Source of the DNA: Xanthomonas arboricola pv. populi | GTDB lineage: Bacteria > Pseudomonadota > Gammaproteobacteria > Xanthomonadales > Xanthomonadaceae | Assembly: GCF_002939945.1 (NCBI RefSeq) | Contig: NZ_MDEB01000004.1 | Coordinates: 186,001 to 250,000, forward strand | Reading direction: 5' to 3' | DNA length: 64,000 nt | In this document: positions 46,159 through 55,310 of the stretch, in pieces | Layout of the letters: the number at the start of each line of letters is the position of its first letter | How positions within the stretch are numbered: the stretch's first letter is position 1 | Made by a program: the position numbers and the translations under genes | Notes under the pieces: generated by a model | The model's input: the letters and a program-made list of their open reading frames with translations, nothing else | What the model was told of the DNA's origin: nothing | Databases searched by the model: none

Positions 46159-48104
46159 GTACGCACGATCCGAGCAGAAGCGATCTGCATGCGCTGGCCG
46201 GCGCGGCCGGGGTGCTGGTGGACTGGGTGGATGCCAGCGACCAGCCACGTCAGGTGTCCGATCAATCGCTGCATGCAGTGCTCACCGCGCTGGAGCTGCC
46301 TGCCGGCACCGCTGCGCAACGCGAAGACAGCCTGCGTCGCTGCAAGGCGCAGGCCACCGCGCCGGCGCCGCTGCTGACCGTGCAGGTCGCCGAGCTGTTG
46401 CCGGTGTCTGTTGCCGCCAATGCCAGCGGCCGTTGGGTGGACGACAGCGGCGCCACTGAGCCGGCGCGTGCCGATGCGCAGGGCCAGGTGCGTGCGCCGC
46501 AGCGTTTCGGCTACTGGACGCTGCAGATCGGCAGCCTGACCCAGCAGGTTGCGGTCGCCCCGCAACGCTGCTTCAGCGTGGCCGATGCCTGTGGCCTGCC
46601 GGCACCGCGTGCCTGGGGCATGGCGCTGCAGGTGTATTCGGCACGCAGCATCGACGACGCCGGCATCGGCGACGCAGCGGGCACGGTGGAATGGGTGCGG
46701 CATGCCGCACTGGCCGGCGCCGATGCCCTGGCCCTGAGCCCGGTGCATGCCGCGCGCCCGGTCACCGGCGGCTACAGCCCGTATTCGCCCAGCGACCGGC
46801 GTTTTCTCGATCCCCTGCATGCCGCACCGGTGCGCGTGCTGGGCGAGCTGGCGCTGGAGGCGATCAACGAGGTGCCCGGCCTGCGCGAGCGCTTCGAGAC
46901 GCTGCACCGCAGCGCCTTGATCGACTGGCGGGCCTCCGCGCAGGCCAAGTGGCAACTGCTGCGTCATCTCTACACACGCGTCCCCGCCGATCATCCCGAT
47001 CTGCTTGCCTTCCGCAGCGAGGGCGGTGCTGCGCTGGAAGGCTTTGCACGGTTTGCCGCGCAGGATTTCGGCGATGGCGATCCGCAGCTGCATGTATTCA
47101 CCCAATGGCTGGCGGCGCGCAGCTGGTCCGATGCGCAACGCCAGGCGTACGAGCGCGGCATGAAGATCGGCTTGATCGCCGATCTGGCGGTCGGCTTCGA
47201 TCCCAATGGTGCCGAAGCGGCGGCCGCCGCAGACACTGTCCTGCGTGGCCTGGTGCTGGGCGCGCCGCCGGACGCCTTCAATGCGGACGGTCAGCATTGG
47301 GGCATCGGTGCGTATTCGCCCACCGCGTTGCGGCGTAGCGGCTATGCGCCATACATCGCGCTGCTGCGCGCGGTGCTGCGCGATCGCGGCGGCATTCGCA
47401 TCGACCATATTCTGGGCTTGTTGCGGCTATGGGTGGTGCCCGAAGGTGCCAGCTCCAACGAAGGCGCGTATCTGGCCTATCCGCTGCACGACCTGCTCAA
47501 TCTGCTCGCGCTGGAATCGTGGCGGCATCGCGCGATCGTGATCGGCGAAGACCTCGGGGTGGTGCCGCCGGGCATCCGCGAGGAACTGTCGCGGCGCGGG
47601 GTGATGGGGATCGATGTGTTGATGTTCACCCGCGACGAGAGCGGCGCCTTCATGTCGCCGGCGTTGTGGCGGCCGGATGCGCTGGCCACCACCACCACGC
47701 ACGATCTGCCCACGCTGACCGGCTGGCGCGAAGGCGGCGATATCGACTGGCGACGCAAGCTGGAACTGATCCAGCCCGCGCAGGCCAAGGACGATGCCAC
47801 GGCCCGCATCCAGGATGTGACGCGTCTGGATGCGGCGGTCGAACACGCCGGCCTCAGCGTTGCGGACGACCCGCTGCTGGGCGCGCTGCGCTTCACCGCC
47901 ACCAGCGTGTCGCCACTGGCCTTGCTGCCGGTGGAAGACGCGCTGGCGCTGCCAGAACAACCCAATCTGCCGGGCACCGTCGAGGTCCATCCCAACTGGC
48001 GTCGACGCCTGCCCGATCCCTTGCCGCATGCGCGCCTGAGTACGGCGCTGCAGGGCTTTGCCGAGGCGCGTCGCGCCGCGGCCGTTTCGGAACCGCATCC
48101 ATGA
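46155..48104 (+). CDS. malQ: 4-alpha-glucanotransferase
   Basis: The 649-residue GH77 enzyme disproportionates maltodextrins. GGIRIDHILGLLRLW gives the nucleophile region. AIVIGEDLGVVPPGIREEL holds the acid/base region and TTTHDLPTLTGW a third conserved block. It resembles MalQ of E. coli type, with an N-terminal beta extension. It would recycle short glucans between debranching (GlgX) and TreY. Start ATG 46155 and stop 48104 both overlap neighbours by 4 nt. Confidence 0.92.
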   Translation: MSTHDPSRSDLHALAGAAGVLVDWVDASDQPRQVSDQSLHAVLTALELPAGTAAQREDSLRRCKAQATAPAPLLTVQVAELLPVSVAANASGRWVDDSGATEPARADAQGQVRAPQRFGYWTLQIGSLTQQVAVAPQRCFSVADACGLPAPRAWGMALQVYSARSIDDAGIGDAAGTVEWVRHAALAGADALALSPVHAARPVTGGYSPYSPSDRRFLDPLHAAPVRVLGELALEAINEVPGLRERFETLHRSALIDWRASAQAKWQLLRHLYTRVPADHPDLLAFRSEGGAALEGFARFAAQDFGDGDPQLHVFTQWLAARSWSDAQRQAYERGMKIGLIADLAVGFDPNGAEAAAAADTVLRGLVLGAPPDAFNADGQHWGIGAYSPTALRRSGYAPYIALLRAVLRDRGGIRIDHILGLLRLWVVPEGASSNEGAYLAYPLHDLLNLLALESWRHRAIVIGEDLGVVPPGIREELSRRGVMGIDVLMFTRDESGAFMSPALWRPDALATTTTHDLPTLTGWREGGDIDWRRKLELIQPAQAKDDATARIQDVTRLDAAVEHAGLSVADDPLLGALRFTATSVSPLALLPVEDALALPEQPNLPGTVEVHPNWRRRLPDPLPHARLSTALQGFAEARRAAAVSEPHP

Positions 48105-50704
48105 TCGAGCTTCGCGCCACCGCCCGCCTGCAGCTGCATGTCGGCTTCACCCTGCACGATGCGCTCGCGCAGGTGCCGTACTACGCCGGGCTGGGCATCA
48201 GCCATCTGTACCTGTCGCCGATCGGCACTGCGGTGCCCGGCTCGACGCACGGCTACGACAATATCGACCCGACCGTGGTCAATCCCGAACTCGGTGGCGA
48301 AGACGCGCTCATCGCCCTGTCGCAGGCCGCGCGCGAACACGGCATGGGCCTGATCGCCGACATCGTCCCCAACCACATGGCCACGCATGCGGATAACGCG
48401 TGGTGGTGGGATGTGCTGCGCAACGGCCGCAGCGCAAAGCATGCCGACTGGTTCGATATCGACTGGCGCGCCCCGGGGCGCGACGGCAAGTTGTGGCTGG
48501 CGGTACTGGACCGCCCGTATGCCACCGCGCTGGCCGAAGGCCTGATCACCCTGGTGGTCGAGGACGACGGCAGCGCGGCACTGGCGCATTACGACCAGCG
48601 TTACCCGATCCGCCCGCAGACGCTGGACGTGCCGGAAAAGGCCGCGCGTACGCAGTGGCTGCGCGACTACAACGACGGCGCCAAGCGCGGCGATGGCCGT
48701 CTGCACAAGCTGATCGAACGCCAGCCGTATCGCTTGAACTGGTGGCGCGTGGGCAACGACATGCTCAACTACCGTCGCTTCTTCGACATCACCTCGCTGG
48801 TGGCATTGCGGGTGGAGCTGCCGGCGGTGTTCGACGCAGTGCATGCGCTGCCGCTGCGGCTGGTGGCCGAGGGCCATCTGGATGGCTTGCGCATCGACCA
48901 TGTGGACGGGCTCACCGACCCCACCGGCTACGTGCGCAAGCTGCGCAGCCGGCTGGATGCGGCCGGCCGCACCCGTGGCCTCAAGCCCGGCACGCTGGGC
49001 CTGTATCTGGAAAAGATCCTGGCGCCCGGCGAAGCCTTGCCGGCCGACTGGCCCTGCGATGGCACCACCGGCTACGACTTCATGGACCAGGTCGGCGGCG
49101 TGCTGCATGACGCCGCCGGCTTCAAGCCGCTGGCGCGTGCCTGGCAGAAGGTGAGCGGGCGCAGTGGCGACTTCGCACAGGAAGAGCGCGCCGCTCGCGA
49201 CGAGATCCTGCGCGGCCCGCTGCAGACCGAATTCAATCGCGCCGTCGGTGCGTTGTCGGCATTGGCGCGGCTGGACCCGCCCACGCGCGAGTTCAGCCCG
49301 CAGATGCTGGCGCGCGGCCTGTGCGTGTTGCTGCGCTGGTTCCCGGTGTACCGCACCTATGCCGGTGCCAAGGGCGTGACCGGCAGCGAAGCCGAGCGCC
49401 TGCGCGCCACTGCCGCGCGCGCGCGCGCGGGCATGCCGGAGTCCATCGTTGCGGCCGTCGATGCGATCGAGCGCTGGCTGGTCGACGATGCCGGCGCCGA
49501 TCGCGCGCAGATCGCCCTGCGGCGCATCCTGCGTCGTCGCGTGGAGCAGTTGTCCGCACCGCTCAATGCCAAGTCGGTGGAAGACACCGCGTTCTACCGG
49601 CACGGCGTGTTGTTGTCGCGCAACGAGGTCGGCAGCCATCCGACCCACTTCGCCAACGACCCGGCCGACTTCCACGCGCAGAATCTCGAACGCGCCAAGC
49701 ACTTCCCGCGTGCGTTGCTGGCCACCGCCACGCACGACCACAAGCGCGGCGAAGACCTGCGCATGCGGCTGGCGGTGCTGTCCGAGCAACCGCGCTGGTG
49801 GATCGAGCAGAGCACCCGGTTCGATGCCTTGGCCGAGACGCTGGAGGCGCCGGCATTGGCCGGCGGCGATCAACAGATGCTCTGGCAGACCCTGGTGGCC
49901 GCTTGGCCGATCGGCCTGGGCGCCGACCAGACCGAGCCGCTGGCCGAGTACGCCGAGCGCATTGCGCAATGGCTGCTCAAGGCGGTGCGCGAGGCCAAGC
50001 TGCACACCAGCTGGACCGACGGCTCGCCGGCCTACGAACAGGCCGTGCAAGCGACCGTGGAGCAGGTGCTGTGCAGCCGCGCCGGGCTTCCGCTGCGGCG
50101 GGCGCTGCTACGCGCCAGCAACCACATCGCCGCGGCCGGTGCGCGTAATGCGCTGGTGCAGACCACGCTGCGCCTGACCGTGCCCGGTGTGCCCGATCTG
50201 TATCAGGGCACGGAGGGGTGGGATCTGTCACTGGTGGACCCGGACAACCGCCGCCCGGTCGACTACGCGCAGCGCCAGCAGTGGCTGGCGCAGGCGCGCG
50301 ACTGGAACACGCTGCTGCGCAGCTGGCGCGATGGCGCGGTCAAGGCACGTCTCACCGCGCTGCTGCTGCAGCTGCGTGCCGACCATCCGTCGCTGTTTGC
50401 GAAGGGCGACTATCAGCCGTTGAGCGTGGCCGCCAATGGCAATGCGCAGGTGCTGGCGTTCCGGCGTCAGTACCGTGGCCAGTCGCTGGTGGTGGCTGTG
50501 ACGCGGCTGGGTGCCGGCAACGCGGGCGATGGCGATCTGCCGCTGCTGGTGCCGCCGGCCAGCTGGGGTCAGGCGTCGTTGGCGTTGCCACAGGCCACTT
50601 ACCGTAATGTGCTCGATGGCAGCACGCTGCAGCCGCAGCACGGCCGCGTGGCGATATCCACGCTGTTTGCACGTGCGCCAGTGGCAGTGTTGTTGACCCC
50701 CTAA
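48101..50704 (+). CDS. treY: Malto-oligosyltrehalose synthase
   Basis: The 867-residue GH13 enzyme converts the reducing end of maltodextrins to a trehalose linkage. N-terminal TARLQLHVGFTLHDALAQVPY, LGISHLYLSPIGTAVPGSTHGYD, the nucleophile region LDGLRIDHVDGLTDP and LYLEKILAPGEALP are diagnostic. The C-terminal VPGVPDLYQGTEGWDLSLVDPDNRRPVD is also typical. It pairs with treZ for a trehalose route that needs no trehalose phosphate. Confidence 0.94.
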   Translation: MIELRATARLQLHVGFTLHDALAQVPYYAGLGISHLYLSPIGTAVPGSTHGYDNIDPTVVNPELGGEDALIALSQAAREHGMGLIADIVPNHMATHADNAWWWDVLRNGRSAKHADWFDIDWRAPGRDGKLWLAVLDRPYATALAEGLITLVVEDDGSAALAHYDQRYPIRPQTLDVPEKAARTQWLRDYNDGAKRGDGRLHKLIERQPYRLNWWRVGNDMLNYRRFFDITSLVALRVELPAVFDAVHALPLRLVAEGHLDGLRIDHVDGLTDPTGYVRKLRSRLDAAGRTRGLKPGTLGLYLEKILAPGEALPADWPCDGTTGYDFMDQVGGVLHDAAGFKPLARAWQKVSGRSGDFAQEERAARDEILRGPLQTEFNRAVGALSALARLDPPTREFSPQMLARGLCVLLRWFPVYRTYAGAKGVTGSEAERLRATAARARAGMPESIVAAVDAIERWLVDDAGADRAQIALRRILRRRVEQLSAPLNAKSVEDTAFYRHGVLLSRNEVGSHPTHFANDPADFHAQNLERAKHFPRALLATATHDHKRGEDLRMRLAVLSEQPRWWIEQSTRFDALAETLEAPALAGGDQQMLWQTLVAAWPIGLGADQTEPLAEYAERIAQWLLKAVREAKLHTSWTDGSPAYEQAVQATVEQVLCSRAGLPLRRALLRASNHIAAAGARNALVQTTLRLTVPGVPDLYQGTEGWDLSLVDPDNRRPVDYAQRQQWLAQARDWNTLLRSWRDGAVKARLTALLLQLRADHPSLFAKGDYQPLSVAANGNAQVLAFRRQYRGQSLVVAVTRLGAGNAGDGDLPLLVPPASWGQASLALPQATYRNVLDGSTLQPQHGRVAISTLFARAPVAVLLTP

Positions 50705-50717
50705 GAGAACGTACGCA

Positions 50718-50891
50718 ATGAACGACACGGAACGGCAAGCGCGGCTTCGCCAGTTGGCACAGGAGATCTGGGAGGCCGAAGGCCGCCCGGACGGCCACGC
50801 AGATCGGCATTGGGCCATGGCCGAGCGCCTGGTGGATGCCGAAGAACGCGCCGCCGAGCAGGCTGGCCCGTCGGCGACTGCACGCCAGTAA
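50718..50891 (+). CDS. DUF2934 small protein
   Basis: A 57-residue protein (MNDTERQARLRQLAQEIWEA at its start) has the DUF2934 pattern of a short helix ending IWEAEGRPDGHADRHWAMAE. Function is unknown. It sits 13 bp after treY and 124 bp before glgX, in the same direction, so it is part of the operon. Related proteins are often found beside glycogen and trehalose genes. Confidence 0.8.
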   Translation: MNDTERQARLRQLAQEIWEAEGRPDGHADRHWAMAERLVDAEERAAEQAGPSATARQ

Positions 50892-51015
50892 CGGTGCCTC
50901 TGGCACCTTGCATGGTTCACTCTGCAGGCTGCGCCGTGTCAGGGTGAGCCTGCGCAGGCACGCAGGCACCCGCATTCGCTCAGCGTTTTGAGTTCACCGT
51001 TCTCAGGAGTTACCG

Positions 51016-53178
51016 ATGGCCACCCGCAAGTTCACTCAGCGCTCGCGCATCCGCGAAGGCCGTCCCAACCCGCTCGGCGCCACCTGGGATGGCCTGGGAG
51101 TCAACTTCGCGCTGTACTCGCGCAACGCCACCCGGGTGGAACTGTGCCTGTTCGACGAGCGTGGCCGCGAGCAGGAGCGCTTGGCGCTGCCCGAATACAC
51201 CGACGAGGTCTGGCACGGCTATCTGCCCGACGCACGCCCCGGCCAGCTGTACGGCTACCGCGTGCACGGACCCTACGCACCCGAGGCCGGGCATCGCTTC
51301 AACCACAACAAGCTGCTGCTGGACCCGTACGCCAAGCAGATCGTCGGCGAGCTCAAATGGGCGCCGCATCTGTTCGGCTACACCATCGGCCATCGCGACA
51401 AGGATCTGAGCTTCGATCGCCGCGACAGCGCCGCGTTCATGCCCAAATCCGCCGTGATCGATCCGGCCTTCACCTGGGGCCAGGATCGTCCGCCGCAGAC
51501 GCCGTGGAACCGCACGGTGATCTACGAAGCGCACGTGCGCGGCCTGAGCATGCTGCACCCGGCAGTGCCGCCGGAAAACCGCGGCACCTTCTCGGCCCTG
51601 AAGACCGACGAGCTGATCGACCACATCAGCTCGCTCGGCGTCACTGCGGTGGAGCTGCTCCCGGTTCACGCCTTCGTCGACGACCAATACCTGCTGGAAA
51701 AAGGCCTGCGCAACTACTGGGGCTACAACACGCTGGGGTTCTTCGCACCGCAGGCGCGCTACATGTCCACGCGCACCGTGGCCGAGTTCAAGCAGATGGT
51801 GGCGCGGCTGCATCACGCCGGGCTGGAAGTGCTGCTGGACGTGGTCTACAACCACACCGCCGAAGGCAACGAGCTGGGGCCGACGCTGTCGTTCAAGGGC
51901 ATCGACAACGCCAGCTACTACCGCCTGGCCGACGATCGCCGCTTCTACATCAACGACACCGGCACCGGGAACACCTTCGACCTGACCAACGTCGGCGCGC
52001 TGCGCATGGTGATGGACTCGTTGCGGTACTGGGTGCAGGAAATGCATGTCGATGGTTTCCGCTTCGATCTGGCCACCATCCTCGGGCGCGAGCGTTACGG
52101 CTTCGATCCATCGGGCAGCTTTCTCGATGCGGTGCGCCAGGATCCGGTGCTGAGCCAGACCAAGCTGATCGCCGAGCCATGGGACATCGGCCCGGGCGGG
52201 TACCAGGTCGGCAATTTCCCGCCGGGTTGGGTGGAATGGAACGACAAGTTCCGCGACAACGTGCGCGCGTTCTGGCGTGGCGAAGGCGGCCAGCTGGCCG
52301 AACTGGCCACGCGTTTGACCGGTTCGGCGGATCTGTTCAACCACAGTGGTCGTCGCCCCACCGCATCGGTCAACTTCGTCACTGCGCACGATGGCTTCAC
52401 CCTGCGCGATCTGGTCAGCTACGAAGGCAAGCACAACTTCGCCAACGGCGAGGAGGGCAGGGACGGCAGCGACCACAATATCTCGGCCAATTATGGCGTC
52501 GAGGGCGACACCAACGACCCGGCCATCAAGCAGCTGCGCCGTCAGCAGATGCGCAACCTGCTGGCCACGTTGCTGCTGTCGCAGGGCACGCCGATGCTGC
52601 TGGCCGGCGATGAGTTCGGCCATAGTCAGAACGGTAACAATAATGCGTATTGCCAGGACAACGAACTGACCTGGATCGACTGGACTGCCGCCACCAAGGC
52701 CGCCGCCGCCGATCAGGCTGCGTTCGTGCGGCGGTTGATCCGCATCCGTCAGCGTTATCCGTTGCTGCATCGTGCACGTTTCTTCGACGGCAAGTTCGAC
52801 GAAGCGCTGGGCTTGAAGGATCTCACCTGGTTGGCACCGGACGGCCACGAGATGGACGAAGCCAGTTGGCACGACCCGGAAGCGCGCGCGCTGATGTTGC
52901 GGCTGGACGGCCGCTCGCCGACCACCGGTCTGCGCGAGATCGCCGCCAACGTGACCTTGCTGATGCTGATCAATGCCGCCTCCACCAGCGTGTCGTTCAC
53001 GCTGCCGGCGATGCACGACGAGCACTGGCGCGTACTGATCGACACCGCACGTCATGGCGGCCGCGTGGTGGCCGGCGGCAGCGAATGGAAGGCGCCGGCG
53101 CACTCGCTGACCTTGCTCGCAGTGGAGCGCGATCGCATCGCCAGCAGCGCGCGTATCGTCTCCGAGGGCGCACGCTGA
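51016..53178 (+). CDS. glgX: Glycogen debranching enzyme (isoamylase type)
   Basis: The 720-residue GH13 enzyme cleaves alpha-1,6 branches. The N-terminal CBM48 module has GVNFALYSRNATRVELCLFDE. The catalytic barrel has VDGFRFDLATILGRE (nucleophile region), IAEPWDIGPGGYQVGNFPPG (acid/base) and GHSQNGNNNAYCQDNE, all GlgX/TreX features. It supplies linear dextrins to MalQ, TreY and TreZ. A GGAG ribosome-binding site is a few bases before ATG 51016. Confidence 0.94.
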   Translation: MATRKFTQRSRIREGRPNPLGATWDGLGVNFALYSRNATRVELCLFDERGREQERLALPEYTDEVWHGYLPDARPGQLYGYRVHGPYAPEAGHRFNHNKLLLDPYAKQIVGELKWAPHLFGYTIGHRDKDLSFDRRDSAAFMPKSAVIDPAFTWGQDRPPQTPWNRTVIYEAHVRGLSMLHPAVPPENRGTFSALKTDELIDHISSLGVTAVELLPVHAFVDDQYLLEKGLRNYWGYNTLGFFAPQARYMSTRTVAEFKQMVARLHHAGLEVLLDVVYNHTAEGNELGPTLSFKGIDNASYYRLADDRRFYINDTGTGNTFDLTNVGALRMVMDSLRYWVQEMHVDGFRFDLATILGRERYGFDPSGSFLDAVRQDPVLSQTKLIAEPWDIGPGGYQVGNFPPGWVEWNDKFRDNVRAFWRGEGGQLAELATRLTGSADLFNHSGRRPTASVNFVTAHDGFTLRDLVSYEGKHNFANGEEGRDGSDHNISANYGVEGDTNDPAIKQLRRQQMRNLLATLLLSQGTPMLLAGDEFGHSQNGNNNAYCQDNELTWIDWTAATKAAAADQAAFVRRLIRIRQRYPLLHRARFFDGKFDEALGLKDLTWLAPDGHEMDEASWHDPEARALMLRLDGRSPTTGLREIAANVTLLMLINAASTSVSFTLPAMHDEHWRVLIDTARHGGRVVAGGSEWKAPAHSLTLLAVERDRIASSARIVSEGAR

Positions 53179-53194
53179 TGGCGGGGGCGGTCTG

Positions 53195-53827
53195 ATGGAC
53201 GTGTTGTTGGCAGGGGCCACCGGTCTGGTCGGCAGACATGTCCTGCAACAACTGCTGGCCGACGCGCGCTGTACCGGCGTTATGGCGATTACACGCCGGC
53301 CGTTGTCGCAGATCCATCCAAAGCTGCGCAACCAGGTGATCGATTTCGAGCGCCTGGACCACTGGACCGCACCGCGCATGGAAGCGGCCATCTGCGCCCT
53401 GGGCAGCACCATGAAACAGGCCGGCTCGCGCGAGGCGTTCTATCGCATCGATCACGACTACCCGATGGCGCTGGCACGCGCCGCCTGCGCGCAGGGCACC
53501 TCGGTGTTCGTGCTGAATTCGGCCGCCAGCGCCGATGCGCATTCGCGCATCTTCTACAACCGCGTCAAGGGCGAACTGGAACGCGATCTGCGCGCGGTCG
53601 GCTTCCCCTCGCTCACCTTCGTGCGCCCGGGCCTGATTGGCGGCGAACGCGAGCAGCGGCGCACCGGCGAACACATCGGCAGCCTCGTGCTGGGCGCACT
53701 CGGCCCACTGCTGCCACGCCGCTTCCGCATCAATCCAGCCGAACGCATCGCCGCCGCCATGGTGAGCGCCGCGCTGGCACCGGCGCGTGGGGAGCACAGT
53801 GTCGAGGCGGCGGAGTTGGCCGGCTAA
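53195..53827 (+). CDS. NAD(P)-binding Rossmann-fold protein (atypical SDR, HTATIP2-like)
   Basis: The 210-residue protein has the dinucleotide motif GATGLVGRHV at its start and resembles oxidoreductases of the HTATIP2/TIP30 type (VLNSAASADAHSRIFYNRVKGELERDL with YxxxK as YNRVK). A role is unknown. It starts 16 bp after glgX, so it is likely cotranscribed with the glucan operon, although no metabolic link is evident. Confidence 0.78.
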   Translation: MDVLLAGATGLVGRHVLQQLLADARCTGVMAITRRPLSQIHPKLRNQVIDFERLDHWTAPRMEAAICALGSTMKQAGSREAFYRIDHDYPMALARAACAQGTSVFVLNSAASADAHSRIFYNRVKGELERDLRAVGFPSLTFVRPGLIGGEREQRRTGEHIGSLVLGALGPLLPRRFRINPAERIAAAMVSAALAPARGEHSVEAAELAG

Positions 53828-53884
53828 CGCTGTCTCGTCGCCTCGTCACGAGGAAGTCGGATAGATGTGAGGAGCAGCCGTGTC

Positions 53885-53952
53885 GTAGGAGCGTGCCTGC
53901 GCGAGATGGGGTGTTACCGATAGAGCCTCGTCGCGCGCAGGCACGCTCCTAC
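53885..53952. repeat. REP-like element (GTAGGAGCGTGCC...)
   Basis: Near-perfect 22-bp arms starting GTAGGAGCGTGCCTGCGCG pair with the right end GCACGCTCCTAC. The centre TTACCGATAGAGCCTCGTCG recalls the other members. It lies between two convergent genes (53827 and 54001), as at 18784-18956. Confidence 0.8.
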
Positions 53953-54000
53953 AGGTTCGCGCGCAGCGGATTGCCATCTACGTCAGCATAAATGTCGTGC

Positions 54001-54777
54001 TCACACCCCCAACGACTGCCCGCCATCCACCGCCAGCACCTGCCCGGTGATCCAGCGCGCTTGCGGCGAGGCGAGAAACAACGCCGCATCGGCGATGTGC
54101 TGCACCTGACCGAATCCGCCGAACGGAATGCTGTCGCGGATGCGGGCATATAGCTCCGGTTCTTCATCGCGGCGCCGGGCCCATAGCCCGTCGGGAAACT
54201 CGATCGAACCGGGCGCGATCGCGTTGACACGGATGCACTCACGCGCGAGTTCGGCGGCCAGCGTGGTGGTGTAGTAATTCAGTGCCGCCTTGGCGGTGGA
54301 ATAGGCGATTGCGCGTGGCGTGGGGCGTTGCGCATTGATCGAGCTGATGTTGAGGATCACCGCCGCAGCGCTGTTGCGCAGGTACGGCAGCGCGGCGCGA
54401 TTGCAGCGCACGGCGGCCATCAGGTCGACGTCCAGACCGGCCTGCCAGCTGGCATCGTCGTTGCCGTGCCCATAGCCGGAGGCGTTGTTGATCACCACGT
54501 CCAGGCCATCCAGCGCCTGTGCTGCGGCCTGCACGTAGGCCTCGATCTGCCCAGCATCCGACAGGTCGCAGGCGAAGGTATGGACCGGTGTGCCATGTGG
54601 TGCCAACGCCTGTGCGGCCTGTGCCAGGCCATCGGCATTGCGTGCGCACAGCGAGACCTGCGCGCCGTTGCGCACGAACGCTTCGGCAATGGCCAGGCCG
54701 ATGCCACGGCTGCCGCCTGCGATCAGCACGCGTTGATTGCGCGGCGAGATTTGCGTGGGTGCTGCGGAAATGGACAT
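54001..54777 (-). CDS. Short-chain dehydrogenase/reductase
   Basis: The 258-residue SDR has the cofactor motif AGGSRGIGLAIAEA, NNASG, the catalytic serine in LNISSINAQ and YSTAKAALNYYT (YxxxK). The C-terminal segment WITGQVLAVDGGQSLGV is classic. Substrate is unknown. ATG 54777 is used; ATG 54804 gives nine more residues. Confidence 0.85.
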   Translation of the reverse strand: MSISAAPTQISPRNQRVLIAGGSRGIGLAIAEAFVRNGAQVSLCARNADGLAQAAQALAPHGTPVHTFACDLSDAGQIEAYVQAAAQALDGLDVVINNASGYGHGNDDASWQAGLDVDLMAAVRCNRAALPYLRNSAAAVILNISSINAQRPTPRAIAYSTAKAALNYYTTTLAAELARECIRVNAIAPGSIEFPDGLWARRRDEEPELYARIRDSIPFGGFGQVQHIADAALFLASPQARWITGQVLAVDGGQSLGV

Positions 54778-55310
54778 GGCGGACACTCGATCGGAAACCG
54801 ACATTATCGAGCAGCCCGGTCATGACGCGGTGCTCGGTGCCGTTGCAGTGTTGAACGCATCATCGCAATGTCTGCTGTCAGTTCCACTCTTCCACCGCTT
54901 CTGCCAACGGCGCGCCGGCCACCGCGCATAGCGGGCTGGCGATCTACTGCGCTCATCCCCAGGCGCGCGCGGCCGGTGCTCGGAATTGCCATGTGCCACT
55001 CGTACACTCAGGTTTTGAGCGCGCCGTCCACACGCCCCGAGCGATTGCTCGCCACGTTTTGTCAGTCACCCTAAGTCGCGGCGCGCAGCGCTGCGCTACG
55101 CGCCAGGTTGGGAGCCATGCACCGGCACCTGTCTGCGCTCGCGTGCGCTGTCATCTCCCTGCAATGCAGCGCGCGCGCGGCTTGCGACGCAGGCCTCATC
55201 ACCAAGCATGATCAGCTCATGCGTTTTCGGTTGCTCGCTACTAACCATTTGTTTACACGCTTGCATCGCGCTGCGGGCAAAACGTGCGGGTCATTCAGTG
55301 GGAGTTGCAC
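54778..55310. other. 533-bp interval between divergent genes
   Basis: It separates the SDR (minus) from the FAD-binding gene (plus). I see no gene of a known family and no strong repeat. Promoters for both presumably lie within it. Confidence 0.45.

Noticed and set aside
47477-50050. 857-residue open frame on the minus strand opposite malQ-treY
   Set aside because: Long antisense frames arise from codon bias in high-GC genes; malQ and treY are certain on the plus strand.
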